64,000 nucleotides of DNA from Sympetrum striolatum. Taxonomy: Eukaryota > Arthropoda > Insecta > Odonata > Libellulidae. The notes below the pieces were generated by a model. It ran no database searches. It was not told the DNA's origin and saw only the letters and a program-made list of their open reading frames with translations. The stretch lies in assembly GCA_947579665.1 (NCBI GenBank), contig OX388343.1:98337657-98401656 (forward strand). Reading direction: 5' to 3'. The position numbers were made by a program, and so were the translations under genes. Positions within the stretch are counted from its first letter, which is position 1. Each line of letters begins with the position of its first letter. Below, piece after piece: positions 1-13,068 of this stretch.

Positions 1-3000
1 AAAATGAGACGAGAATAAAGGAAAGCGATTCGTTTAGGCCGAGGCGCCGCCTCTGCGACGCCCGATCAATACGGAGGCTCACGTGGGAAGCTCCCCTAAG
101 GTAAACGCCATTGCGCCCACGGAATGGTCGAGCACATCCAAGATGATTTAAGCCAATCTTCCCAGGAATTTAGGAATATTATGCCTCGATGCATTCTTTG
201 ATAAAGGCGTAGCTCACCCAAAGAATGATAACAGACTGCATTTTTTATCTTGCGAATCTGTTTCTATGTGAAATTTTACCGAACGTTAAGAGTTTTCGCG
301 TGCGTGCAAGCTGGGGCTAACAACCAGTATTCAAATTAAGCACAAACCAAAATTCGCAAAAAAAGGAATGTTAGTGGATCGCTGGCTTGATAAAAGTGCG
401 ACTGATGTTTCGAAGGCCCTTTACCAAAAACCGAAGTAATAACTGCTAAATAGCAGAGAGGCCCAAGAACAAATTTAGCAAGACCCTTCTGGCGATGACC
501 TTCGGTAGATACAATTACGGAGACAACATTTAAGTATCTAAGGATGCAACGTTGAACTGTTGGCGAATTTCCCTCGAAAGGCTTAAAGGAAAGAACAGCC
601 GTATCGCAATTCTGAGAAACTTTTTAAAGAACATACGCCGGAATACAGTATATTAGGGTACAGAAAATGGGACATCCGAATGCATGATCAGTTCTGATTC
701 TCACACACGGAAAATTACAAAAAAATAAATTCATATTCGCGATAGAAAAAAACAATGAATTCCAACGAAAAAATTATATTATGCTGGCCTCAATCACAAA
801 ATTTTCCTACGAACTGGTTCGAACGAAAATCTTAAATTAGCGTGAATGATGTCATTTAGAAATTAAGTATTCTATCGAAGATGGGCTAATTTAACCCAAT
901 AATGGCATTTATACCGAGATATTTTCATTCAATTTCTTATGAGTTGATAGTATTCGTCCTTTAAATAATAGATCTAAGTCACTTTGATGTTGTGAATGAT
1001 GAAGTTGTTCTCAATTGTCCGTATTCCATCGTACTACCAAATTACTAGTTAGTTTTATAAATTAATTAAGATTTAAAGCATTTAGGCAATTACTATACAA
1101 CTTAAGAAATCACATTCTGAAATCGCATGAAAAATTAAAATAAAGCTTCGGTACTTCGCAACGAAAACATAACTAAAGCTCTTTTCAGATTCTCGTAACT
1201 TGGTAGAAATCAATTCCTGAGTTCTTCGAATAAGTGTTTCCATAGAAACCAATATTTTAACATAACCTCTAAACTAAAATATTTGGATTGAAATAGACGA
1301 CAATCCCACTTGGCATTATTAGCGGCATAAATTTGCAATCGCTACTATAATTTCACTTGATATACTGGCTTTAAGTATCTGCCAGTAATCAAGGTTCTTG
1401 AACCATCTTAACTTAAAATGACTCAGTGGATTATTGTGAGCTACTAAACTTCGGAGGCATCTTCATATTACCGCTAACACTGGAGAGTCACTTATCAAAA
1501 ATGTATCACTATTTTTATCAAATTAATTCATTCAATTCAAGTTTGATTGATGGTGACTCCCTTTCACGGATGAAAAGAAATTCCTCTAATTGTACGGTTT
1601 ATTATTTGCTGACATTTCTTGTGAAATGTGAAACAGCGTAAAATGCGAAATAATAAGAATAATAATAAAAATTCGATGGAGTCATACTTAGAATTGGAAG
1701 CTATCATGATAAGTGAATATGAAATCATTTCGATAGCATTAATATAGTTCAGTATCTCGCCACCTATTCAGAGCCACGGACAAAATTTGGCCGCAGTTTG
1801 GGAAAAATAATTTACCCTCTCCCGCCAATGAATGTTATTTATGATGAAAAATATTAATTTCGTCACGTAATTTTTAATTATGTAAGTACGGCTTGTCTAG
1901 AAGTAGGTAAGTGGACGTTAGATTTTGCGTTAACTTTTCTGCCAGTGAAATACCTACCGTTTATAGCAATAACATTTCCAATTTACAAACTTAACAGAAA
2001 AACTAACTATGGCGACCACAACTCTCGACATCAAATGAGATATCGAAAAGAATCCAAAGATACACAAAACATGCTAACTATTAACCTGTGGGAATCTTTA
2101 GTAAATCTAGACATTTGTTCTAGGAAGTAGGCGATGGATACCCTTGCTCATTGGAGGTGCTAATGATGGCAGGGGTCGGAAGAGGGCCAGGGTCGAGAGA
2201 GCGGAAGTGGCGAAGGACACTCGATGGAAAAGCACACCGACGCAATTCCCCAACGATATACAAATGAGCCCCTGCAATCGGTGCAAGGATTTCTGTCTGG
2301 AAAATTGCTGCAACGAAAGCTCCTTTCAAAAGCGAGACACTTGCGAAAAATCGTCGCCAAGTCTGGCTATTAAATAGGAAATTTTTCAATCTGATATCTC
2401 TATCATGTTCGTCGCCATGCTAAAGAAAGCACTGCATGATCCCAGAATTCACGCATACACTAAGATCGCAGATACTTTCGCACTTATGCCTGCGAGAATT
2501 CCTTCATACACCAACTTTGACGTACATGCCCATGGATTTCAGGAGTTCAATTTGCCATTTTAAAGAGAAACTTGTATAATTTCGCAAACAAATTCTTCTC
2601 TTAGTTTGTGCTTCCGCAAACAAGATTTAAATTTAAAAGAGGGGATAAATATCATAATCCAAAGTTTTAATATTTTTGTGCTTCAACCGTAGACTGAACG
2701 GTACAACCACAAAGCAGAGTGAGATTATAGTAATTTCGAACAGAGTTTAAACTACATCTAGGCCGTTTAGCGCGCATTTCAGTGCGAAATTCCCAACAGC
2801 CATAATGAACTAAGGGCGCTACAACAGTGGAATAGGAGAAACCCTGACAATTTCATAAAAATCACCCAAAGATTTATAACTAACTTCTCGCTAGTTTTCT
2901 CCTTCACTTCCTCGTCCGTGAGGAATAGCTAACGTAGAAATTTACTGTACACAAGTGAGGGATTGCATATGAAAACCAGGCGAAAACGAATGCATTTCAA

Positions 3001-3972
3001 GCAATAGGATGTAATCGAAACAAGAGTGAAACCACGAGAGAAGGACAAACTAAGAGTAAACACACACGCGCCCTTATTTCGACGAGACTTTTAAGACTTC
3101 GGCCCCTTTTTCGCCAACTAGCGGAAGGATACGCGAACCCTTACGATTCCTTCGCAGAACTTTCTCCTTCTGCCGTCCTCCTTTCCCTTATAATCGCCCG
3201 TGCGAATTGAGGGTATGCGCGTCTTAATCAGCGTTAGCAATGTGCAAAACAAGAAACCAGGCCGTTTGACCACGGAGGCTTCGCACACAAAACAAGCAGA
3301 AGCCAAACAAAGCGCCTAAGTGGGACAACGGTAAAATATAACTAGTTCCGCGATAAAAATTAACTCTCTGATTTCAGCTTCGGGCAGAGCTGATGCTAAG
3401 GACATGGAGATCTCCAAAATTAAGAGATAATTCTGAAGGAAATACTAAGATTTAAATAGGATTTCTAACTGGGCGATGACCCAAGGTTCAAGGCTTCCTG
3501 GGAAAGGAACCTATAGTATACTTCGCCTACCGCCTGTAAAGGAATTTAACCCAATGTCACCAATTAACTGGGAGAGATGAGTTCTATCTTCGATTACAAT
3601 AGAATCCACCGTCTCAAAGGATATTACGAAAGATTACGTTAAATCCCAGTAAAAGATTTCTTTAATAGTATAATCATAATTTTTTAAGCAACGATACTAA
3701 AATGTACATGTAAATTTGGAAACTCACAACTAAAGACCCAACTAAACACTTTTGACCAATGGGGACAGTGAAAACTGTCACCGATGCACCAACATACTAA
3801 ACAAGAAGATTTTAATGGAATACATGTCAATGTTTTCTTATGATTGACGAAAGCAAATTTTATGAATCACAAACATTTTACAGAAAGGGTGGTTGTAAAT
3901 AATGAATATTAATTCATCTTTAAGTGATTAAATCAGAATTATATTTAAACCAAATATAAAAGTCTCACTCAC
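1..3972 (-). other. Intron sequence downstream of the common exon
   Basis: No exon was recognised. The TSC-box exon expected after 3973 is absent, so the intron appears to run off the left edge. Slightly GC-richer patches occur at 1-125, 2130-2390 and 3060-3320. The frames on both strands there (for example 2120-2389 -) match nothing I know. The rest is AT-rich unique-looking sequence. Confidence 0.5.
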
Positions 3973-4024
3973 CATTGCTTGCTCTATTTTGTTGTCTATT
4001 GCCACTGCACTCGTTCCTGAGGCG
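3973..4024 (-). CDS. bun: TSC22/bunched common internal exon (AIDNKIEQAM signature)
   Basis: This 52-nt internal exon codes for (S)ASGTSAVAIDNKIEQAM, the conserved stretch just before the TSC box in TSC22-domain proteins (vertebrate TSC22D1, GILZ, Drosophila bunched). Reading the minus strand, a pyrimidine tract ending TTTACAG precedes it, and ATG|GTGAGT follows it. The first base C completes a codon begun upstream (phase 2). The exon ends on a codon boundary after Met, exactly where family members continue with the DLVKSHLM-type TSC box. TSC22 proteins form homo- and heterodimers through the TSC box and leucine zipper and regulate growth, differentiation and transcription. The TSC-box exon is not visible at 1-3972, so it should lie beyond the left edge. 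Seen: sequence and splice sites. Known: family signature. Orthology to bunched is an inference, but a strong one. Confidence 0.93.
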
Positions 4025-5348
4025 CTGTAAAGAGAAAGAGACAATATAAATACAGGTTGGACCACTAAGTATATAATAGTTAATATTCCGCAATTATCCG
4101 AGTAAAGCAACAGTTGGTACAAGGGATAAAAATGCACAAGATACGAAACACGTCAGGAAGTTCAGAAAAAGTTACACACATCAGCTGTTCGAGTAACACA
4201 AATGCCTTACAACTTTCCGGGTAGAGGATGAAAAGAATGGACTTTATTGGGTCATGCATTCGACCTTGATACGGCGGTCAAACGATCAAAGGCTAAGGAA
4301 AGTTGAGACAAATGAAAGAATGTCCACACCTAACACGGCGCATGACATCACTTCTTAACGTTACACGAGAAACAAAAGCGATTTCATGACTTAGAAAGAT
4401 TAATACAATACTCGTATGCTAAATCACGCAAAAGGAAGTCTGGTCGAGATGCAAAAGTGGGTAAAACATTTGGCAAGTGATATCGGACGAGCCAATTGAA
4501 TGTAGGAGTGGAAAGGAATGGGTTAAGGACCTTCACATTCTGCGGTAAAAAAATGAGGAACTATTAATTAACCACTTGATCATACGACTAAGAATGCACA
4601 CGTAGAAAGGATACTACGGAAATGAAATCAGACTTGTACGACAGTTGAAGAACCGGTATCGGCCGGATTTTTTAATTTGATGACTGTTCAGACGTCTAAA
4701 TACAAGTGAGGAAGTGACAAACTCGTGACTATCACTTACGTACCTCAAGGACGACATGGGAATGCAGATTAGATGAGTTGGTAAAACAGAACTTTCATCG
4801 AAGAACTAAAATCTTAAATAAATTAAAAACATACATAATTATAATATTTGATTTGCGAGGATGAAAACGACCACACCATCGAGCCAAAGGTTTCGAAATA
4901 ATTACTATACAAGGAATAAAAGAAAACATTAACATTCCTGGTGATAACGCAACTCGGTCATTAAAATTCTTCCCGCAGAGAGAATTAACTAAGCCAAGAA
5001 GCCGACAAAAAGATGTACGGACGATAGAAACTTCAGCTCACGAAAAAGCTAGGAAAATGGATAAAGATGGCGAGCACGCTGGCCATTATCCCAAATGTGA
5101 CTTCCAAAGGACGAATCGATTCCATCCTACACCACGGTCCGCTTCAGCCATATTTCGTTTGCCTTTATTTCCTCCGCGATTAAACCGCCGGTGGAAAATA
5201 AAATGGAAACGAAAGCCAACCAGGGAAACAAAAAGATCACACCCCTACTCAAGGTGACGTAACGAGAAAACAGGTGCACGCGGCGATAAAAAGAGAACCT
5301 TCCGCGAACGAAACCTGCGGTAACCCGTTGAGGACGGCGAAAACTCAC
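4025..5348 (-). other. Intron between the 5.4-kb first exon and the common exon
   Basis: The boundaries are GTGAGT at 5343-5348 and TTTACAG at 4025-4031, read on the minus strand. The interior is AT-rich with no repeat or coding signal that I could see. Confidence 0.6.
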
Positions 5349-5410
5349 TTTGGGAAGAAGTGATCGATGTACTTGGCCACCGCCTCTCTCAGCAGATCCT
5401 GCTGCTTCAT
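5349..5410 (-). CDS. bun: Alternative first coding exon of the TSC22/bunched gene (short isoform)
   Basis: The exon starts at an ATG in strong context (GCAACCATGA), encodes MKQQDLLREAVAKYIDHFF-P and stops at the donor CCAAA|GTGAGT. It leaves two bases (AA), which join the C of the 3973-4024 exon to give Asn, so the protein would run HFFPN-ASGTSAVAID. The intron would be 4025-5348, about 1.3 kb. The short N-terminus ahead of the shared C-terminus matches the short-isoform layout of TSC22 genes, although I recognise no similarity to vertebrate short N-termini. The frame stays open upstream to a second ATG at 5576-5578 in poor context, which would add 56 residues. The 5410 start is preferred on context. 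Without splicing the frame would stop at once inside the donor (TGA). Confidence 0.75.
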
Positions 5411-6311
5411 GGTTGCGACACGGCAGGTAGACTCAAAGCGCAGCTGACCCACCTGCGCCCTCCCAGGGCAATCGCCCCGCGGATATGCGACTTCCAGCAC
5501 CCTTGTACAGTTAGCGGCTGGCCAAAACGCAGACTCTTGCACCGAGCACCGTCCCACGCAAGGAGAACGAACGCACATTCACACGGCTGAGGAGAAACGG
5601 GGATAGACTACGATTCCACCGCTCCGGAAAAACGAACAACGACGAAAAACGCCGTATCCGGTTCGAGCGGAAGATAACAGACACCGATGCAAGAACTACG
5701 TTTCCGCGATTTACAGCTTGTTCACTGCTGCTCTGGAGGCGAGCGACGCCGTGTGCTCGGAGCGGAAACGAAGTCACCCCAGACGCAGGGTTTTTTATTT
5801 TCGGCCGATCCTTCGGAGCCCGGAATGCGAGACCTCGCGACTCCAAACGGTTTCCCCTAATTATCGAACTCTTGCCCAGTCACGCAAAATGGCTGTGCGT
5901 GAAGCGGAAATTTATTGCTTTCTAAAGGACGGCGAAACGCACTTCTTCGAAGAAAACTCTTGCGACGTCGACCGAATTGCGCCCCCAAAACTGACCGAAG
6001 AACACTGCGGAGACACTGTATGGAAACTCGAGTACGGAACAGGTTTCCCCCGGTTTGACTTGCACGAATTGCGGGAGACTTGACGCGTGTCAACTCGGCG
6101 CGACTAACGGCTCGACTGCGGGGGCCGCTTTGGTGGTTGCCTGAGTAGGAGGCGAGGGGAAGTGCGGAGGGGAAACTGGGGAGGGTGAGGGGTCCGCCAC
6201 ATCTTGAGGGAGAGGGGAAGGGGAGAGAGGGGAATTCTCACCGCTTCTCACTACTGCCGCAGTGGCCACCGCAGCAGCATAAGCGCCAGCATTCGCGTCA
6301 AGTGACGTCAC
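5411..6311 (-). promoter_or_regulatory. GC-rich promoter and 5' leader island for the 5.4-kb first exon
   Basis: This roughly 900-bp block is clearly richer in G+C and CpG than the flanking introns and lies directly upstream of the first exon on the minus strand. At 6129-6235 the + strand is a near-continuous purine run (repeated GGGGAAG/GAGGGG), so the minus-strand sense is CT-rich. Frames are open on both strands here (for example 5718-6083 + and 6090-6311 -), but the second starts with GTG and neither resembles a known protein. I take them as by-products of high GC. No clear TATA box was found, and the transcription start cannot be fixed from sequence alone. Confidence 0.5.
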
Positions 6312-7776
6312 TACGTACCTTTCAATGGCCTTTTTTTGCCCTTACTTTCTAGTCCTATCCAACTGACCCTTTCGTTTTATAGCGGACCTTGCCGAAAACT
6401 CCGATTTACTCCATCCACATAATCTCCGCAAATTTTTCGAGCTGACAAAAGGACGCATTGGGAGACATTTCGACTCCCTTCTATGACCTGTAACCTTGAC
6501 ACCTATTATTCGATCCTTTAACGGGCGGTTCTTGTTCTTTTTTCTGCGTGATTAATTCGAAGGGCAGACAAGAGACGGGAAAGCTTCAAAAACCATAGAC
6601 GTACATACGCGCGAAAGTGTTCCACCGCACGATGAAACGGTAGCGGTAAGAAGGGTTAAAGAGAGTTGAAAGTCAATTTAGGAAGTAACGATTCCTGCCA
6701 TGGTGCAATATGCACCATCGAGAATCGATACCGACCGCGAGGTAATACGTTCCGATTACGTACCTTCGCTCTAATCCGCAACCTTTCGCTAGGATGGATA
6801 TATTTTCGCATTTATTGTTCTGTCATCGAGAAAAGACGGCAGTGACTCAGGATTCGGATCACATAAAGTGTCCGGTTTAAGAATGCACACGTAGGCCGAA
6901 ATAACCTTTTTCGATAGAATTCCCACGCTACAAAATGCATGGAGAATATGATCAATAGACAAGCCGACTACGATGCCTTCCCACTGCTACCAATAGAGGC
7001 TAGCAGAATCGCACGCCATTCGGCTGCAATAGTGCACTGAGTGGAAAACGAAGACGTTCAGTCTGATTAGACAGACAGATCGATAAAAATATCCTCGTTC
7101 GTGAGCTACTGTCGCAATCTTAAAAGAATTATTTTTATCTCAAACCCTTTCAAAGCAAACAGGACCAAAGGTCGAGATGAAAGCAGATAAAAATGGAAAG
7201 AACTTAAAAAGGGGCACAAACAACGTTACATTCCAGTTTGTAAATGGCTCTTTAAACATATTCTCTCTTATCGTTATATCCATTGTCTTTCTGCAGCATA
7301 TTCAACGAAACTATCAGCGATAAGAGATAATGACGCCAAGAAAATAATCCGAAGGCATACCGCTAGATTATCGCACTTATCTTCCGCGAAAGAATATAAT
7401 TATTCCCGCCAATGCAATTACCTATCGATTTTCGACGTCACTTGCAAAGGCACAGCCTTATATATCCCCTCCTCAGATTTGTCGTCGACGTAATTTTTCT
7501 TATAAATCAAATCAAGGAATTTAACCCAATCATTAGGAAGGTCGTCCGAAACGGAGTTGATAAATAAATTCAATCGTCTCAGGCCGTACTTCGTGGAACG
7601 ATATGTTCACTAGAGCAAGAGAAAAAACTTCGTAAATTTTCACACTTAAGTTGATAAAGATTTTAATACTGTCCTATTAAGTATTACCACCGAATTCCTT
7701 AACCAAAATCGAAAGCAGGTAATGCTGATCAGAAGAACTGAAAGGTGTAATGTGGCTTAAACTACGATCCATCCAA

Positions 7777-7903
7777 GTAGTAGTATTGCTAATAAGTGCT
7801 TCGACAGCTTAGGTCATTTCGCACATTGGCTCCCACCGGGATTCGAACCCGGGACCGCTTTCACCAAAGGCAAACGCGCTGTCCACATGACTATCCGGGA
7901 GCC
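7777..7903 (-). mobile_element. tRNA-derived SINE, copy 1, with 12-bp target-site duplication
   Basis: Read on the minus strand, the element opens with a tRNA-like head (GGCTCCCGGATAGTCATGTG, then the B-box GGGTTCGAATCCC, then GGGAGCCA). A body reading TGTGCGAAATGACCTAAGCT and GTCGAAGCACTT follows, and it ends in a short (ACT)n-type tail. The 12-bp sequence CGATCCATCCAA flanks it exactly at 7765-7776 and 7904-7915. That fixes both ends and marks LINE-mediated retroposition. The perfect duplication suggests a fairly recent insertion. Confidence 0.9.
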
Positions 7904-10900
7904 CGATCCATCCAAATGTCGTACATCTTTTCACTATACATTTAAAGAGCCATTCGAAGGATTGTATTCATTGGAAGGATTTTTAAAAGAACAAGTCCAT
8001 TTTATAACCGCAAATGAATTCAATGCCATTAATTCTTCAAAAAGGGCCAATCTCTTTTATTTTTGGAAGAAGTAAAATTTATTCTAACATAAAATTCGAG
8101 TTGTACGTAAGTAAAACAATAATCAATAAGTTTTTCAGGTTAAATTTGGACAGCCAGTAGCATCGTAAGTCGACAGAAATAAACAATCAGTAATAACTAT
8201 TTTTTACGAATATTCTTCTTAGAAAAGACCACCACTGCTAAAACAATCGCGACACTTCAAATATATCACAGTTTCGGAACGAATACACTTCATTAGTTGT
8301 ACCTACCAAGAAATAGAAGTTTATTCCTTTCTATCGGGAAGTCTCATCACTTCCTCTTGAGAAAAAAAATGAAAAATCCATTCACTTAACTAAAGCATAA
8401 ACGCCGAGGACGTGCATCTCACGGCGAGCGAACGAACACCATGTAAAACAACGAATCTGCATGCGCCCGTAAATGGCGGCACAACGTTCTCTTCATGCTA
8501 AACCAACAACCGCGAAAGATGAAAAAAAACTCAACGGGGTCACCTCCAGAGAGCGTCATTGAAAACCCCACCATGTACCTCGGCCTCGGCACTCTCGAAC
8601 ACAAAAAACACAATGAATACATCTGATTAGCGAAGGGGAAAAACAGCGAGAGGCAATGGTCATAAATCGAATTTGGGTTTTTTGAAAGAGAGGCGTACAT
8701 CGAGGTGAGCGAGTTCCTCCAATGGCGCGAAGGCATTTTAAGTCATGGTTTTATTCGCCGTGACAATGGCTCGAACCAGATAAGTTCCCAAGGAGACAAT
8801 AACGACTTCGGTCGATCAGACGGCCACTATTTCGGTCGATATTAAGTCAAAGATAGGTCCTGATTGGAGACAACGGCCGATAAAAGATTGGCCTCGATGG
8901 CGGATGTAAGCAACATGTGAGCTTTTCTTCTACCGTTAAATATGATGCGACAAAAGTCCCTGTCGGCGGAGGATTGGCCGTCTTTCTTCGAGAACACGCG
9001 TCCAAGCTGACCTATGAAAATTTAGCAAGGCACTTCCCATTTATTTTCTATCTGCAATTTGAAAAAATGTACGAATAACAATTGTGTGGTGTTGAGTGAA
9101 TAACAATCACTCTTTTCGATATTTGAATGGGAGGGCCCTTTTCACTCCATATGGATGAAGTGCTGTTCTGATTCGACACCGATTGCAATCTATGTATTCT
9201 TCGTGATTGTTCCTGAGTTGTATATAAAGCGAAACTTACAGATTGAAAAAAATAAATCACCGCTTGGTGAAAAAACAATGAATGAACAAAAAATGAAACG
9301 ACGGATGAAATTCGGTTTTATGAAATGAACTACGACACTGCACTTAGACATGGTATTTTTGCAAATATTTTATCTGACACGCAAGTTGGACCAACTTCAA
9401 TTTAAAATCCTTCCGTGAAATTTTGCTACAAAAAAAAACATTTGTTCATTTAGGACTACCACACATTGGAATCTTAGCACATTAATTACATTTTACTAAA
9501 TCTCAAATACTTGAAATCATTAGTTTTGAGAGCCGAATCCAGATACATGAAATCGTACTCCAGGAAATATGAGCAATCTCTCTCTACGCCACATCCTCTC
9601 AAGACATTATTTTTCCACAGCAATCTTGAGGACAACCTCAGGATAGCGTGGATGAAATAAAAATGCCGCGTAACACTAGCAATTCCGAAAATTATAGGAA
9701 CGAATAAACCACGGTTGCGGCTAAACTGCACAAAATGAGGTCATAGATTGGGACTATCAGTCGTATTCTATTCGGCAGCTTGTCATGATAACACATTTCC
9801 TTTCACATTTAAGCCCTAGTATCGGGTAATGATGAAGTGAAGTATTTGGCATGTATCAATACACGGAGTGCGTAGGAGCAACTTCGTATGCAAATTCTAA
9901 TCTCATCGATCCCACGCAATCTGCTGCATATTCCCACGGCAGTGCACACGTAGCAGCTTCTATAAGAGCCGGTGACTTCTATTGACAAATTCAGTCATTT
10001 CGTAACGTTCTCAATGAGTCGAAACTGATTTGACATTTACGGAGTTTTCGAACGTGGAGAAACTAAAGAGGAGCTGCCATTCTCATGGTTCTTATCCTCT
10101 CTTCCTGTCATGTGCGCAATCTCTGCGTGAATCAAGGCACTGCAGCTGTCTGCAGCATCAGCATAACGTGACCACAGACAATGGCAAATTGATCACGGAA
10201 TAATCCAAATCATGATGTCGGTAAGCTTAGCATTTCTAAAACCATACTATAATCACATACATTCGACACCAAGAAGCATTTCTTTCATTGTTTTATCAAT
10301 TTATTCAATGACTAATATGAAAGGAGACTTATTATATGAACGTGTACATCGAAGAGGAGATCTCAGTACGCTGTCAAAGATGAATAAATTCAGCTTGACA
10401 TAGAACTCGCATTCTTAGTGCAACAAAGGACACGTCTACTTAATAGAAAATCCACTCTATAATGATTTTATCGTCCAATCATTTAATAAGTCGCTATATC
10501 ACGCCAATGCCCAGTGTTTCCTTTTATTGGGTCCTTAATAGGCCAAATGAAGGCCGCTCCGGTCGACCCATTTCCCATGAGCTATTCCACGAGCTTCATC
10601 TTCTCATTGGCGACTGACGAGCTACGTCATTCCTTGAGACTTCAAATTTGAATTAAATTAAAAATAAGCACCTATGATAATCTCCATTTTTTCGCTTAAA
10701 ATTCATGCGGTTATCTACTCATGAAATATTAGCAGAAGGATAAGAATATCTCCAGAGTCGGTAACGCCAATTATGGTAACAAACTCCACCCATTTCCTCG
10801 TTAATTAAGACAGGATGACATTGAATTACTCAGAACCAGTCACAACAACGTATTAAATGTGTAATCCGGGGACATAATCTGAGTCATTCTGGGAAATTCA

Positions 10901-12922
10901 TACTCTTCATGCCGAATTATCAGCGTCATTACGCATTGAACTTTACAGACGACACAAACCGCACGCGGGCGGAAATGATTCCACAGAAATTAGGACAAAA
11001 GGGAAGATCGATAACAATGCTCTTCCTCGACTAATGAAAGACAAGATTTCGTGTTGCCTAACACGTGACGAAATAGGATAGCAGATGCGTAAAATTGGTG
11101 GTCGGATGAAGCAGCACATACCGCCAATGCGGTTGAGGCAAAAGTCAACATGGATTCGTTATAATATGCAGGTTTAAAATGAGAAAACCCGTAGAAAATT
11201 AGTGAGGGACGATTTTCAATTCAAGAACGAAGCGTGTCGAGCTGAGAAGCATTTAAAACATATTGGTAAACCCTTTTTCGGTACAGTACGACCCTATAAC
11301 TCGTGTCCTCAATTGGACGTGGACGGGAGCCAAGTGCTGTTCGATTCGGTGGCCAATTGCGAGATCTTTCTTTAGAACGAACGGCGGAGAGAGGCGCCAT
11401 CCGAAGAATCGGAAGTCTTGAAAAAGACTTAAAAAGACGTGCCATAGTAATGCATGTACGAGAAAGCTATTCGAAGGAGGGTTCTGCGACAGTCCGATCA
11501 ACAGCTTATTTAGAAGAAGCTGATAATCCACGCCATAATCCGCGGAAAAGATTTCGTATCATGAGAAAAAACCGCAGTATCTAATTTTACAGAAAACATT
11601 AAAGGTTTCTTTGAAGCTGGAAGGTTAGGACGGCATCGTACTTCTAATTAAGAGCCAATAGTACATTTCTACTAAACACGAATCTCTACTAAATGATCGT
11701 AAAAGAAATTTCGATTATAGGCTACCGATTACAAAACACAAAAGTAGTTAAAACCAACAAATTTTTCAGTCCGTTATCCTCTTCGTTTTTTCTCTATTCA
11801 ATACGCGTGCAGTAATGCTGTATTACCTAGAAATTTTCAGAATCATAAGTTTCAAAATCTGTCATGTTCTAAAAGTACGAAAAATGCCAATATAATGACA
11901 CGAATCAACCATTCTTAAATTTATTCGACATTGATAAGGTATTCAGAGGGCACCATTATCTGCTTTATAATACCTCTTCAAAATAGCGCTAAAATCAGCC
12001 ATTAATGAAACACTGAACTAAGCCAATAAACTTTGATCGCCGAATAAAACAATAGAGGCCATAAAGAATAGCATCGAAGGGTGAAATTTAAAAGCATCAA
12101 TTATTTCTTCCTACCAAATTCGTTTCGCGTGGAAAATGTCCAAAATTATAATTCCGGTTTTATTAGTTGCATAAAAGTGCCAAAGCGGAGTATCCATTGG
12201 TGCGGTGCGGATGTGACCCGTGGCTTTCCTAACTCTGACCTACTTGCAGCAGCGGGGTCACAACTGGAAACTTACCAAAAGGGGAGGCAGAACGCCCTAA
12301 AAGAGACGAAAACCTCCCAAGAAAGAAACCAAACCATAAGTGAGTGCAGTCTTTGACAGATGAAACCCTAATGGAAGGAAAACCTCATTTTAGGTTTCGT
12401 CATAAATACAGTGTTTACTCCAGTAATTCCATGAGACATTGCTTCGCCTTTTTTTCCAAAATACGTTTGAGAGAATAATCAGCGGAAGTAAGAAACATTT
12501 GAAATAAAGAAATCATTTGGATTATACGATGAAAACCGGAGACCGTCGCCATAAAAAAATTGAATCTGAGATAAAATCAGAGCCAATCTTAAGTCTTCTC
12601 TGATCTCGCTGCCAGGTAATTCTGAAGGACAAACAAGTATAACTGGCAGTTGTAAATCGATGACAAACGTTATTAATTTATAAGTATTTTACATCTTAAA
12701 TTCGATCTCCACACGTACTAAAACTGCGTCTAAAAGGTATCCATTTACTTATTCCCCTTATTTGTAAAATCCGAATATTTATGCTACAAATATTACTGCA
12801 TTGTAATACATTCTATCCGATATGCCGTCACATATAGGGGTTTCTAAGTTCTTAAGCTAAATTAGTAAGCTCTAGGTGTGCAGTGAAGTAGCTACAGATA
12901 TGCTGTTACTCTTCTAATTTCA

Positions 12923-12947
12923 TAAATATATATATATACATATATAA
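12923..12947. repeat. AT microsatellite
   Basis: An interrupted (AT)n run, ATAAATATATATATATACAT followed by ATATA. Confidence 0.9.
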
Positions 12948-13068
12948 GAGTAAAATGTCGCTTGCATACTGCAAGCAGATCGACAACACTAGGCATCATA
13001 TCGGGACGGTCCTAAAAAGAAAAAAAAATAAGGATTCAAAATATTCTTAAAATTCGCTGCGATTTAAT

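Noticed and set aside
75..115. Minus-strand ATGGCGTTTACC frame ending at a GTGAGC donor with phase 2
   Set aside because: It lies 3' of the common exon on the minus strand, so it cannot splice to it. The frame is only about 10 codons and nothing else supports an exon.
6090..6311. Ala/Pro/Ser-rich minus frame of 74 codons upstream of the 5.4-kb exon
   Set aside because: It starts with GTG, has no matching donor, and its composition follows the purine skew of the island.
7800..7903. Functional tRNA gene in the SINE head
   Set aside because: Target-site duplications and an attached body and tail show that it is a retroposed SINE.
8419..8736. 105-codon minus frame with an ATG start
   Set aside because: The composition is ordinary, there is no domain, and the only donor-like GTGACC leaves one base and does not fit the common exon.
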